Notes under the pieces: model-generated
The model's database searches: none
What the model saw: the letters and a program-made list of their open reading frames with translations, nothing else
Told to the model about the DNA's origin: nothing
Shown here: positions 1 to 6,494 of the stretch, one piece after another
How the letters are laid out: every line of letters begins with the position of its first letter
How positions within the stretch are numbered: position 1 is the stretch's first letter
Assembly (NCBI GenBank): GCA_004557565.1
Contig: SFGS01000091.1
Location: 1 to 6,891 of the forward strand
Direction of reading: 5' to 3'
DNA: 6,891 nucleotides
Source: Bacteroidales bacterium
GTDB taxonomy: Bacteria > Bacteroidota > Bacteroidia > Bacteroidales > Muribaculaceae
Program-made: the position numbers and the translations under genes

Positions 1-11
1 AAAGCGCACAA

Positions 12-35
12 TCCCTACGCCAAATGCGAAGCATT
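12..35. repeat. REP-like short palindrome next to a TCCCTACG octamer
   Basis: AATGC at 23-27 and GCATT at 31-35 form a 5-bp stem with loop GAA. It lies a few bases from TCCCTACG (12-19). The same octamer in reverse complement (CGTAGGGA, 6523-6530), also beside a GCAT-type hairpin, occurs near the other end of the window. This suggests two diverged members of one dispersed intergenic repeat family, but the shared sequence is short and could be chance. Confidence 0.3.
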
Positions 36-120
36 CCACATTGCTCCAAGGCTGTTTTTTATGTTTTTGTTTTTGATTCCATTCACAATTCGGCAACATT
101 GCATAATCTATCCCCAGGAA

Positions 121-259
121 TTTTCCACTGAACCACAAAAATTCAACAGATTCAACAAAAAAATTCGTGCTAATTTGTGGTTTAGACAAATGAACACGAA
201 TTACACTATATTTTTTGTTGAATCTGTCGAATCTGTGTGAGTTCTGCCCCCAGTGAAAG
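121..259. repeat. Imperfect inverted-repeat element downstream of lptD
   Basis: Arms 141-162 and 211-232 are reverse complements at 21 of 22 positions. Nested pairs occur inside and around them: AATTCGTG (162-169) with CACGAATT (195-202), and AACCACAAA (131-139) with TTTGTGGTT (174-182). The outermost match is CACTG (126-130) with CAGTG (251-255). The right arm carries an eight-base stretch (ACACTATA, 203-210) that the left arm lacks. The element begins just after the lptD stop codon on the minus strand, so it would be transcribed in the 3' untranslated region and could act as a terminator or mRNA-stabilising structure. From memory it resembles AT-rich intergenic repeats common in Bacteroidales; that family assignment is not proven here. 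It could equally be a decayed non-autonomous mobile element. Confidence 0.6.
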
Positions 260-266
260 ATAAGGA

Positions 267-2963
267 TTAGTACCAAGTTACACCGTTGCTGGAACTGGAG
301 TGCTTGTCGTACTTCACGTCGCTGAGGATACTTGATTTCACAGCAATGTGGAAACTGTAGCTCTTGTATGGACCTACTGGCACGAAACTGGCGCTCATGG
401 TGAAGCAGTGCATTTCGCGTGAAATGCTGCAATTCATATAAGCGATTTTGTGTAAATCAAAGTTGTAACTTGCCGACATGGAGAGGTTCCAGTTTTTGGT
501 GGGACGCACGTTGCCACTGAGGCTTAAATTCTGTGTCCAGCGTCCTTTATACTCCAGGCGCTTATAATCAAATTCGCCATAACCATAGTTGAGTGAATAG
601 TTGAAAGTGAGGCTCCATGGGAAATCCCATTTCATATAGCCGTCGCTGTCAAACTCTCCGTCATCGCTATTGGTCTCTTGGTCGGAATCGTTTTTGTTCT
701 GCTGATTATTGTCGAACACGCTTTTTTGTTCGTTTTTCTTTTTCTTTCCTCTGCCGAAAAGGTTCTTGAATGTGTCGTTGTTGAGCGTGTAGTTAAACGA
801 TGTGCCGGTGCTTGCCAAGCGTCCCCAGCCACCACCGTGAAGCAGGCGAAGCTTATTGATGCGCACCGGCGTACCATACTTGTTCAAACCGTATTTATAC
901 ACATCCCAAGTAGCGCTCAAGTTGAGGTTGAAGCCTTTGGTGAGGCGAAGCAGCAAAGAGGTGTTCAAGTTGCTCCAGCGCAATGAGTCGGCGGCGAAAT
1001 TGTAACTTTGGCTCAATGTGAGGTTTTCGATGAGCGATACTTTCTTATAACCGGTGCTGTCCTGGTCGCTTTTCACCTTAGCCTCTAAGTTGTTGGAAAT
1101 GTTGAACGACACCACGCCCGATTTTCCGTTTGCGGCATTGCCAAAGAGTCCGTTGCTGAAGTAGGAATACTTCACAGGTTCTTTCGTGCCGTCGGAGTTC
1201 ACGCGCTCGTATTGTCCGTAATAGCCCCAGAACGAAGAGCCGAAGTCGGGAGACGCCGAGAACGACACGCTTGGCGTGATCACGTGGCGAATCATATTCA
1301 CTTTGTCGCCAAAGAATTTCAATGGCTTGAAGAAGCCATACAGTTTGGTGCTGAACGAAAGCGAGAAGTTGAAATCGAATACGTTGTAGAAGTTGTAAGT
1401 GGTATCACGCACCACGGCATTGGCATTGGGATCCCATTGCTGACGAATCTTGTTGGTGTACATGCGGTCGTTGAGCGTGATGGATGGTGTCACATTCAGA
1501 TACTTAAACAGGTTGAATGTGGCATTGATTGGCAAGGTGTGCGACATACCGTTGCGCCAATCTTTCACAAGGCTTTTCTTGAAAAATTCGTCCTGTTTCG
1601 CGGTGAGCGAGTTTTGGAAACGGCCGGAATATGAGATTTTGATTTTCTCGTACCAGCGTTCGTCGCCAGCCGCCTTTTTGCGCTTAAACGGAGCAAACTG
1701 ACTCATGGTCACGGTCAAGTTAGGGAACGACACCGACAAGGTGGAGTCGGCGGTGCGCTGCGAGACACTTGCCGTGGTGGAGAAACTCCATCGCGAGCCC
1801 GGACGCTTATAGGTCATGTTCACCGTACTGCTCTTGGTGTTTTCGGTGAAACTGTTGCTGTAGTAATCGTCGAGGTTGTTGCGTGAGTAGCCACTGGTGG
1901 CGAAGTTGACACTGGCAGAAAAACTCATGTTTGGATTCGCCTTAGCGTCTTGCGCGTGGGTCCACTGCACACGGAAGTTTTTCATCTTTGAGTAATCGTT
2001 GTCGCCCTTTTCGCCATTCACAGTCACAAGGTAACTCACATTAAAGTTGCCATGGAATTTGTATCGCTTGGCGTAATTGCTCTGCGCTGTCAAGCCCCAA
2101 CCACCTCTGGTGTAGAGTTCGCCTGTCAAAGCCAAGTCGGCATAATCGCTCAACGCCAAGTAGTAACCACCGTTGCGGAGATAGAATCCACGGTTATAGT
2201 CTTCACCAAATGTCGGCACCAGCACACCGCTGTGGAATTTCTCTGTGAATGGGAAGAATCCGAAAGGCACAGCGATAGGCAGCGGCAGGTCTTCAAGCAC
2301 CATATAGGCTGGACCAGTCACCACATCTTTCTTGGGGCGAATCTTGCCTTTGGTGAGTTGGAAATAGAAGTGGGGATGTTCGTGGTCGTCGCAAGTGGTG
2401 TATTTGGCGTCTTTGATATAGAAATCTTCGTCACTCACCTTTTTGGTGATGCCACCTGTAAGGTAGCCTTCGCCTTGCTCGGTCATGATATCAGTAATCA
2501 AGCCTTTTTCCGACTTGAAATTGTAGGTCATCGTTTTTGCCTCGTAAGAGCCGCTCTTGTCCTTGAACACAGGATTTCCAGCCACTTCGCCCGATGTGTC
2601 GATTGCGCCGATGGCATACACTTCGCTCTTTGCCATGTCCATATTCAGGCGTGAGGCTGTGAGTTGAATGTCACCATAGGTGATATTGCCATCGCCAAAC
2701 ATTCGGGCGTTGTCCTTGCCATACATCACGATGGAGTCTTTGGCGGTGAAGTTCACTACATGGTCGAGATCCACGCGCTCTTTCTTGAAGCGTGATGTGT
2801 CGGTGGTCTCACGCTTGTCTTCGGGCTTGACGCCAGCGATAGAATCAACCACCGCAGCAATGTCTGCACCATTCACGACCTGTGCCGACACACTGCTGTA
2901 TTCCGGCATCAAAGAAGCCAGAAACACAAAAATCATCAATATTGGAAAATAGCGGAGTCTCAA
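267..2963 (-). CDS. lptD: Outer-membrane LPS-assembly protein LptD (OstA family)
   Basis: This is the outer-membrane translocon that inserts lipopolysaccharide into the outer leaflet, fed from the periplasmic Lpt bridge. Residue numbers count from the longest in-frame start (TTG, 2993), which gives 908 residues. Residues 11-38 form a signal peptide (RLR, then a hydrophobic run, ending VSAQ). Residues 75-215 are the periplasmic OstA-like beta-jellyroll, ending in the family motif AKYTTC (Cys201). Residues 225-908 are the alternating-strand barrel, ending in WY. Cys863 in REMHC and Cys855 are candidate disulfide partners of Cys201, by analogy with E. coli LptD. Residues 748-786 are a very polar Lys/Asn/Asp insert. 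I prefer the TTG at 2963: the 2993 TTG sits inside a promoter -7 element and would put nine extra residues before the KLRLR region. An ATG at 2936 is possible but drops the basic n-region. Confidence 0.9.
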   Translation of the reverse strand: MRLRYFPILMIFVFLASLMPEYSSVSAQVVNGADIAAVVDSIAGVKPEDKRETTDTSRFKKERVDLDHVVNFTAKDSIVMYGKDNARMFGDGNITYGDIQLTASRLNMDMAKSEVYAIGAIDTSGEVAGNPVFKDKSGSYEAKTMTYNFKSEKGLITDIMTEQGEGYLTGGITKKVSDEDFYIKDAKYTTCDDHEHPHFYFQLTKGKIRPKKDVVTGPAYMVLEDLPLPIAVPFGFFPFTEKFHSGVLVPTFGEDYNRGFYLRNGGYYLALSDYADLALTGELYTRGGWGLTAQSNYAKRYKFHGNFNVSYLVTVNGEKGDNDYSKMKNFRVQWTHAQDAKANPNMSFSASVNFATSGYSRNNLDDYYSNSFTENTKSSTVNMTYKRPGSRWSFSTTASVSQRTADSTLSVSFPNLTVTMSQFAPFKRKKAAGDERWYEKIKISYSGRFQNSLTAKQDEFFKKSLVKDWRNGMSHTLPINATFNLFKYLNVTPSITLNDRMYTNKIRQQWDPNANAVVRDTTYNFYNVFDFNFSLSFSTKLYGFFKPLKFFGDKVNMIRHVITPSVSFSASPDFGSSFWGYYGQYERVNSDGTKEPVKYSYFSNGLFGNAANGKSGVVSFNISNNLEAKVKSDQDSTGYKKVSLIENLTLSQSYNFAADSLRWSNLNTSLLLRLTKGFNLNLSATWDVYKYGLNKYGTPVRINKLRLLHGGGWGRLASTGTSFNYTLNNDTFKNLFGRGKKKKNEQKSVFDNNQQNKNDSDQETNSDDGEFDSDGYMKWDFPWSLTFNYSLNYGYGEFDYKRLEYKGRWTQNLSLSGNVRPTKNWNLSMSASYNFDLHKIAYMNCSISREMHCFTMSASFVPVGPYKSYSFHIAVKSSILSDVKYDKHSSSSNGVTWY

Positions 2964-2990
2964 TTTTTGCGCAATAATGCAAATAACGTA

Positions 2991-3024
2991 CAAAATTAAG
3001 CATTTCTACTCACCTATGAGCAAA
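2991..3024 (-). promoter_or_regulatory. Probable lptD promoter (Bacteroidota type)
   Basis: On the minus strand TTTG (3024-3021) is followed after 22 bases by TAATTTTG (2998-2991), an exact match to the Bacteroidota -7 consensus TAnnTTTG. Transcription would start near 2986. A second TAATTTTG lies at 3028-3021, giving a possible alternative start near 3016, but it has no TTTG at the right distance upstream. Confidence 0.5.
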
Positions 3025-3067
3025 ATTACAATGGAGAAATGCTAACCTTTCACATAATTTGTGAAAG
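2999..3067. repeat. Two inverted repeats around the lptD promoter
   Basis: AGCATTTCT (2999-3007) and AGAAATGCT (3035-3043) form a perfect 9-bp inverted repeat that brackets the -33 region of the lptD promoter. Just upstream, CTTTCACA (3047-3054) and TGTGAAAG (3060-3067) form a perfect 8-bp stem with a 5-base loop. The second could be a weak terminator for the HD-domain gene, which ends at 3093, but it has no T-tract. The first could be an operator or chance. Confidence 0.4.
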
Positions 3068-3092
3068 ACGGAGCCTGCTTGGAAATGCTGAT

Positions 3093-3683
3093 TTATTTCG
3101 CCGACTTCAAATCTTGGTCGAGCGAAGCATAGTCGGGTTCGCCAAAGAGTGCCGTGAGTTCGTCGAATCGCTTTATCGAGCCTTCGCCGAATTTGCTCAG
3201 CGAATTGCGCACCTTGGCAATGGGTTTGCAGCGTGTGATTCTGGATTTGCTGTAAAATTTATCAGCATAGCAAACCACCTTTTCCTCAATGCTGATAGGG
3301 AGCATGTCGCGAAGTGGCAAATCCAAATGCTGGTCGATGATGTCCTGCTTTGAGATGCCCGAACCGGTATGGCGTTCGCACACCAGCGCATGTCGGGGCA
3401 GTCCGAGGCTTTCAAGTATCTCACGCCCGATAATGCCATGCTTGATATACGGTTCTTTGCCGCAGCAGAATATTCCTGGCGCGTAGGTGCGGAAAACGCC
3501 AATGTCGTGCAGCATCGCTGCCTCAAAGGCGAATTCAATATCCACCACTCTCCCGCCGGCTTGGTAGCGCTGGCACAGTTGCCTGGTGAGCAATGCCACT
3601 TGCGTGGAGTGCTTCACAAGCAGTTCGTAATCGGGGTCGCCCGGCTTGTAGTATTTAGAGATTATTGACAGATAGTCGATCAT
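3093..3683 (-). CDS. HD-domain (HDIG-type) phosphohydrolase, specificity unknown
   Basis: This 196-residue cytosolic protein belongs to the HD superfamily of metal-dependent phosphohydrolases. The metal ligands are visible in order: His25 (VKHSTQVA), His59-Asp60 (AAMLHDIGV), further conserved histidines at His82 (KHGIIG), His98 and His105 (RHTGSG), and the distal Asp141 (YADKFYSK). The His...HD...His...His...Asp arrangement looks complete, so it is probably active. There are no added nucleotidyltransferase, ACT, TGS or membrane domains, so it is not a RelA/SpoT, GlnD or PgpH protein. The substrate cannot be told from the sequence. The ATG at 3683 gives the opening IDYLSIISKYY, which I recall as typical of Bacteroidota members. 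It follows ilvE by 57 bases on the same strand with a hairpin between them, and may be read from the ilvE promoter. Confidence 0.85.
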   Translation of the reverse strand: MIDYLSIISKYYKPGDPDYELLVKHSTQVALLTRQLCQRYQAGGRVVDIEFAFEAAMLHDIGVFRTYAPGIFCCGKEPYIKHGIIGREILESLGLPRHALVCERHTGSGISKQDIIDQHLDLPLRDMLPISIEEKVVCYADKFYSKSRITRCKPIAKVRNSLSKFGEGSIKRFDELTALFGEPDYASLDQDLKSAK

Positions 3684-3694
3684 ACTTGAAATGA

Positions 3695-3722
3695 AAGGCG
3701 GAAACGATGAAGAATCCGCCTT
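3695..3722 (-). promoter_or_regulatory. Hairpin in the ilvE-HD gene spacer
   Basis: AAGGCGGA (3695-3702) and TCCGCCTT (3715-3722) form a perfect 8-bp stem with a 12-base loop. It begins 18 bases after the ilvE stop codon and ends 11 bases before the HD-gene ATG at 3683. On the minus strand it is followed by TCATTTC rather than a T-run, so it is a poor intrinsic terminator. A role in partial attenuation, RNA processing or 3'-end protection of ilvE mRNA is possible. Confidence 0.45.
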
Positions 3723-3740
3723 GATGTTTTCTTGTTTGTT

Positions 3741-4769
3741 TTATTCAACTGTTGTAAGCCAACCGTGAGTGTCGGGATATTCACCCTTTTGGATAGCCAA
3801 AAGTCGCTTGTAGAGCTGGGTAGTAACAGGACCTGGCTTGCCGTCTTTGGCGATAACGTATGTTTTGTCGTTGTCGAAATCATACACTTCGCTGATTGGA
3901 GCGCAAACCGCTGCTGTTCCACATTCTGAAGCCTCGTCCACTTCAGCAAGTTCCTCAAGAGGAATTGGTCTGCATTCCACCTTCAAGCCAAGGTCCTTAG
4001 CAATTTGCTGAAGGCTCATATTGGTGATTGATGGAAGAATTGAGTTTGAGGCAGGGGTGATGTAGGTGTCGCCCTTGATGGCAAAGAAGTTGGCTGGACC
4101 ACATTCGTCGAGATAGAGTTTTTCCTTAGGATCAAGGAAAAGCACTGCCGAATAGCCCATGGCGCGAGCACGTGCTGTTGCTCTCAAACTGCCTGCGTAG
4201 TTGCCACCTGTTTTGAAGCGTCCGGTGCCACATGGTGCAGCACGGTCGTATTCGCGAAAAATTGCCACCTTGGTGGGTTGGAAACCTTCCTTGAAGTAAG
4301 GTCCAACTGGCGCACCGAAAATCACCATCATATAGTCGGTTGATGGCTGAACACCCACGCGTGGTGTGATACCGATTTCAAGGGGACGGATATAGAATGA
4401 GCTGCCGCTTTCGAATGGTGGAACAAATCGTTCGTTCAACTTCACCACTTTTTTCACCATTTCAAGAAACAGTTCAGATGGAATTGGCTCCATCATCAGG
4501 CCTTTGGCGCTGTCTTGAATACGTTTCAAATTTTCTTCTGGTCGGAATATTCTCACCACGCCATCCACACCCTTGAAGGCTTTCATTCCCTCAAAAATTT
4601 CCTGGCCGTAGTGCAAACATGTTGATGCCATGTGAATATTCACCATTTCGGAATCAGAAACCTCAATTTCGCTCCACTTTCCATCGATGAAAGATGCGCG
4701 AACGTTGTAGTCGGTTTTTAAATATCCAAATGGAAGCGATGCCCAGTCAATACTTTCCTTAGTGTTCAT
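3741..4769 (-). CDS. ilvE: Branched-chain amino acid aminotransferase
   Basis: This is a 342-residue cytosolic PLP enzyme (fold type IV, BCAT family). It catalyses the last step of leucine, isoleucine and valine synthesis, transferring the amino group from glutamate to the branched-chain 2-oxo acids, and also the first step of their breakdown. The PLP-binding lysine is Lys186 in GRFKTGGNYAGS. The phosphate- and substrate-binding region YLDECGPANFF (219-229) is intact, with Glu222. The N-terminal signature HMASTCLHYGQEIFEGMKAF (46-65) and the late SECGTAAV (281-288) are typical of the longer, eukaryote-like BCAT group. Length is normal for that group. The ATG at 4769 follows an AT-rich leader with no Shine-Dalgarno, as expected here. 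No ilv/leu biosynthesis genes are adjacent in the window. Function is well supported; preferred direction is not visible. Confidence 0.95.
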   Translation of the reverse strand: MNTKESIDWASLPFGYLKTDYNVRASFIDGKWSEIEVSDSEMVNIHMASTCLHYGQEIFEGMKAFKGVDGVVRIFRPEENLKRIQDSAKGLMMEPIPSELFLEMVKKVVKLNERFVPPFESGSSFYIRPLEIGITPRVGVQPSTDYMMVIFGAPVGPYFKEGFQPTKVAIFREYDRAAPCGTGRFKTGGNYAGSLRATARARAMGYSAVLFLDPKEKLYLDECGPANFFAIKGDTYITPASNSILPSITNMSLQQIAKDLGLKVECRPIPLEELAEVDEASECGTAAVCAPISEVYDFDNDKTYVIAKDGKPGPVTTQLYKRLLAIQKGEYPDTHGWLTTVE

Positions 4770-4808
4770 TTCTAATATAGATGTTTTTAAAATAGAATCG
4801 TTTACTTA

Positions 4809-4836
4809 CAAATGTGCGTAAATATAATGCCACAAA
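4809..4836 (-). promoter_or_regulatory. Weak candidate promoter for ilvE
   Basis: On the minus strand TTTG (4836-4833) is followed after 16 bases by CACATTTG (4816-4809), one mismatch from TAnnTTTG. The spacer is shorter than the usual 19-21, so this is only a candidate. It would give a leader of about 35 bases before the ATG at 4769. Confidence 0.3.
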
Positions 4837-4865
4837 TCATCGTGCGTGTCGCTGTGCGCCAAAAA

Positions 4866-5198
4866 TTATAAAGCCACCTTTTGGGTGATATTTCCAATTT
4901 TCACAATGAAAATACCGCGTAGCCCCACTTTCAGTTCTGAGCTACCCACATTTAATGAGGCTTGCGAAACAAGCTGACCGAGAATAGTAAACACTTTAAC
5001 CGTAATTTTTCGTTGCGTGCGAATCGTTATGGTGCCGTCTTTGCCAAATATCTCAACGCCATCAGTCTGTGCAGGGTCAACTAAACTACGGCCTTGCACC
5101 TTATGCTGAATTTCTCGCCACTGGAGCAGTTGTGCCGAAGCATAACCTCCGAAAAGAAGCGAAAACAGCATCACAAATATTACTAATGAGCGCCTCAT
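4866..5198 (-). CDS. Small secreted protein: signal peptide plus T9SS type A-like C-terminal domain
   Basis: The 110-residue product starts with a clear signal peptide (MRRSLVIFVMLFSLLFGG, cleavage likely after YASA, residue 22). About 22 polar residues of linker follow, then a 60-70-residue beta-rich domain from GVEIFGKDG to the end. That domain has the pattern of T9SS type A sorting domains: KVFTILGQLVSQ, an ELKVGL turn, and a final GIFIVKIGNITQKVAL. T9SS normally recognises this domain on large cargo proteins and exports them to the cell surface. Here there is no cargo. An in-frame TTG at 5228 would add ten residues, but it lies within the -7 promoter element, so the ATG at 5198 is preferred. 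It may be a cargo remnant, a stand-alone surface peptide, or a related non-T9SS Bacteroidales domain. The gene lies between the amidase and ilvE and has its own promoter. Confidence 0.75.
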   Translation of the reverse strand: MRRSLVIFVMLFSLLFGGYASAQLLQWREIQHKVQGRSLVDPAQTDGVEIFGKDGTITIRTQRKITVKVFTILGQLVSQASLNVGSSELKVGLRGIFIVKIGNITQKVAL

Positions 5199-5225
5199 GA
5201 AATCATTGTAGTCGTTATTATCATA

Positions 5226-5254
5226 CAAAGGTACAAAAAAAATATCATTACAGA
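5226..5254 (-). promoter_or_regulatory. Promoter of the small secreted protein gene
   Basis: TACCTTTG (5233-5226, minus strand) is an exact TAnnTTTG -7 element. TCTG (5254-5251), 17 bases upstream, is a one-mismatch -33 element. Transcription would begin near 5221, leaving a leader of about 22 bases before the ATG at 5198. The overlap with the in-frame TTG at 5228 decides the start codon. Confidence 0.5.
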
Positions 5255-5300
5255 GCTAACTATCACGAAAAACCAAAATACCAAAGTGGAATAGTGAGGA

Positions 5301-5954
5301 TTAGCGCTGTTTTGGCACCACCAATCGGCCTATGATCTTGATTTCATTCCGTCTCGACAGTTCACCAGGATTTGTGCCAGGCTCGCCTTCTGGTATGGCA
5401 ATCCCTTTCTTGGCGTAGTGCTTTACCCAAAATTCGGGAATTTCGCCTTCACGGTTGCGGAAGGTCATGGGTATGGTGGAGAAGATGAGTTTACCGTCGT
5501 CGGTCACATAACTTATCTGCACCAGTTCGCTGCAATAGATTTCTTTATCATCGGGCAAGTAATAGTAATCGTAGGACTTGCCCAGGTGCGAGAGTGCGTT
5601 TTTGAGCGATTGAATGCTGTCGAACGGCACATCTATGCGCCCCACCACCACAAAGCAAGTTGCCGTATCGATGTCGTGATAGCAAAACGACTGTAAAGTA
5701 CCACATCGCACGCCTTCGTAATCGGCTTGCACCACCGATGGGGTGTGGGTATTAGAATCGGTGTAGAAAATCGCCACATGGTCGATGGGCAGTTGACCAA
5801 GTCCCTCAGTGACAGCAGTGATGGCATTACCCTTATTATTAACCACAAAAAGCAAATCAGCGCAGCACAGGCTATCCACGCTCACACTCGCCAATTCGGC
5901 GTTTCCAAACAAACTAAAGGATAGTGCTATGAAAATAAAAAGGAAATGTTTCAT
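5301..5954 (-). CDS. YiiX/YaeF-family papain-like amidase (peptidase C92 family), exported
   Basis: This 217-residue protein belongs to the circularly permuted NlpC/P60-papain group (YaeF/YiiX). The group places a catalytic His early and the Cys late. Here they are His59 in LPIDHVAIFY and Cys141 in EIYCSELVQISY, with Glu143 just after. The family hallmark GKSYDYYYLPDD (125-136) precedes the Cys, and the late GTNPGELSR (193-201) is also familiar from the group. A signal peptide (MKHFLFIFIALSFSLFGNA, cut before Glu20) has no lipobox, so the enzyme probably acts soluble in the periplasm. Members are thought to hydrolyse amide or ester bonds in peptidoglycan- or lipid-related substrates; the actual substrate is unknown. 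The gene is complete and divergent from rpsO. Its -7 promoter element ends only four bases before the ATG, so the mRNA may be leaderless. Confidence 0.85.
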   Translation of the reverse strand: MKHFLFIFIALSFSLFGNAELASVSVDSLCCADLLFVVNNKGNAITAVTEGLGQLPIDHVAIFYTDSNTHTPSVVQADYEGVRCGTLQSFCYHDIDTATCFVVVGRIDVPFDSIQSLKNALSHLGKSYDYYYLPDDKEIYCSELVQISYVTDDGKLIFSTIPMTFRNREGEIPEFWVKHYAKKGIAIPEGEPGTNPGELSRRNEIKIIGRLVVPKQR

Positions 5955-5958
5955 ACTG

Positions 5959-5990
5959 CAAATTTAACTCTTTCAAAAAAAATAGACAAT
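5959..5990 (-). promoter_or_regulatory. Promoter of the YiiX-like gene, abutting its start codon
   Basis: On the minus strand ATTG (5990-5987, one mismatch to TTTG) is followed after 20 bases by TAAATTTG (5966-5959), an exact TAnnTTTG. With the usual 4-7-base distance to the start site, transcription would begin at about 5955-5952, which is the ATG itself (5954-5952). Confidence 0.5.
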
Positions 5991-6026
5991 AGTGACTGAA
6001 AATATGACAATTAAGAGCCGAAAAGT

Positions 6027-6057
6027 TTTGTAATTCAATAAAAAAACCGTAAATTTG
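6027..6057 (+). promoter_or_regulatory. rpsO promoter (near-perfect Bacteroidota consensus)
   Basis: TTTG (6027-6030), 19 bases, then TAAATTTG (6050-6057) match the -33/-7 consensus exactly. Transcription should start near 6062, giving a leader of about 35 AT-rich bases. That leader has no Shine-Dalgarno and no obvious S15-binding pseudoknot of the E. coli kind. Confidence 0.75.
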
Positions 6058-6096
6058 CACCGCAATTTTTAATAACTATATAAATTTTTCAAAGTA

Positions 6097-6372
6097 ATGT
6101 ACTTAGATTCAGAGAAAAAGAAAGAAATCTTTGGCACATACGGCAAAAGTAATACTGATACTGGTTCTCCAGAGGCCCAGATTGCATTATTCTCAGTTCG
6201 TATTGCCCACTTGACCGAACATTTGAAGGCCAACAAAAAAGATTATAACACACAACGCTCATTGAAGATGCTCGTAGGTAAGCGTCGTCGTTTGCTCGAC
6301 TACTTGGTTCGCAAGGACATCAACCGCTACCGTGCTATCATCGCTAAGAAGGAACTCGGTATCCGCAAGTAA
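6097..6372 (+). CDS. rpsO: 30S ribosomal protein S15
   Basis: This 91-residue protein is S15, a primary 16S rRNA-binding protein that nucleates assembly of the 30S platform and forms a bridge to the 50S subunit. The family signature is present: DTGSPEAQIALF (21-32), LTEHLKANKKD (39-49) and LVGKRRRLLDYL (59-70). Length is close to the usual 89 residues and the four-helix pattern is complete. The loop that contacts rRNA reads KKDYNTQRS, where E. coli has KKDHHSRRG. Thr52 therefore stands in for the contacting Ser, a conservative change that I recall as typical of Bacteroidota. The ATG at 6097 is fixed by alignment to the family N-terminus. It is a single-gene unit with its own strong promoter and terminator; the frequent pnp neighbour of other phyla is absent here. 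Confidence 0.98.
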   Translation: MYLDSEKKKEIFGTYGKSNTDTGSPEAQIALFSVRIAHLTEHLKANKKDYNTQRSLKMLVGKRRRLLDYLVRKDINRYRAIIAKKELGIRK

Positions 6373-6402
6373 TCTTTCAATAGAGTTTTCTCTAAACCAA
6401 CA

Positions 6403-6440
6403 CAGCGCCAGAGGCAACCGCCTCCTGGCGCTGTTTCATT
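6403..6440 (+). terminator. Intrinsic terminator of rpsO
   Basis: A 13-bp GC-rich stem (6403-6415 with 6420-6433) has one bulged C at 6425 and an AACC tetraloop, followed by TTTCATTT. It begins 31 bases after the rpsO stop. The T-tract is interrupted, but the stem is very strong. Confidence 0.8.
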
Positions 6441-6465
6441 TCACCCCATCCACCACACCACCACA

Positions 6466-6494
6466 AACATCCACCACCAACATCCACCACCAAC
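6466..6494. repeat. Short tandem repeat, 13-bp unit
   Basis: The unit AACATCCACCACC occurs twice back to back (6466-6478, 6479-6491), followed by the partial AAC. It sits inside a longer C/A-only tract (about 6441-6510) with several more CCACCA motifs and almost no G, a strong strand bias in composition. No reading frame here is convincing as a gene. Confidence 0.7.

Noticed and set aside
1..240. Plus-strand frame open from the left edge to a stop at 238-240
   Set aside because: The second half runs through the inverted-repeat element and the residues show no domain pattern. A truncated C-terminus of a gene to the left cannot be excluded, but nothing supports it.
678..986. Plus-strand open frame opposite lptD
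   Set aside because: It lies wholly antisense to a well-supported gene, and its composition is what the complement of beta-barrel codons gives.
2052..2654. 200-codon plus-strand open frame opposite lptD
   Set aside because: Long, but entirely antisense to the OstA and early barrel region of lptD, with no recognisable motif, promoter or signal. The same applies to the frames at 1212-1634, 1450-1701 and 2680-2952.
3039..3668. Several plus-strand frames and one extra minus-strand frame over the HD-domain gene
   Set aside because: They are shadows of the HD-domain gene, whose metal-binding motifs identify the true frame.
3680..3958. Minus-strand frame of 92 codons overlapping the ilvE 3' end
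   Set aside because: Alternate frame of ilvE. Only its last few codons lie outside the aminotransferase gene.
5418..5924. Frames on both strands inside the YiiX-like gene
   Set aside because: They overlap a gene with intact catalytic motifs and show no features of their own.
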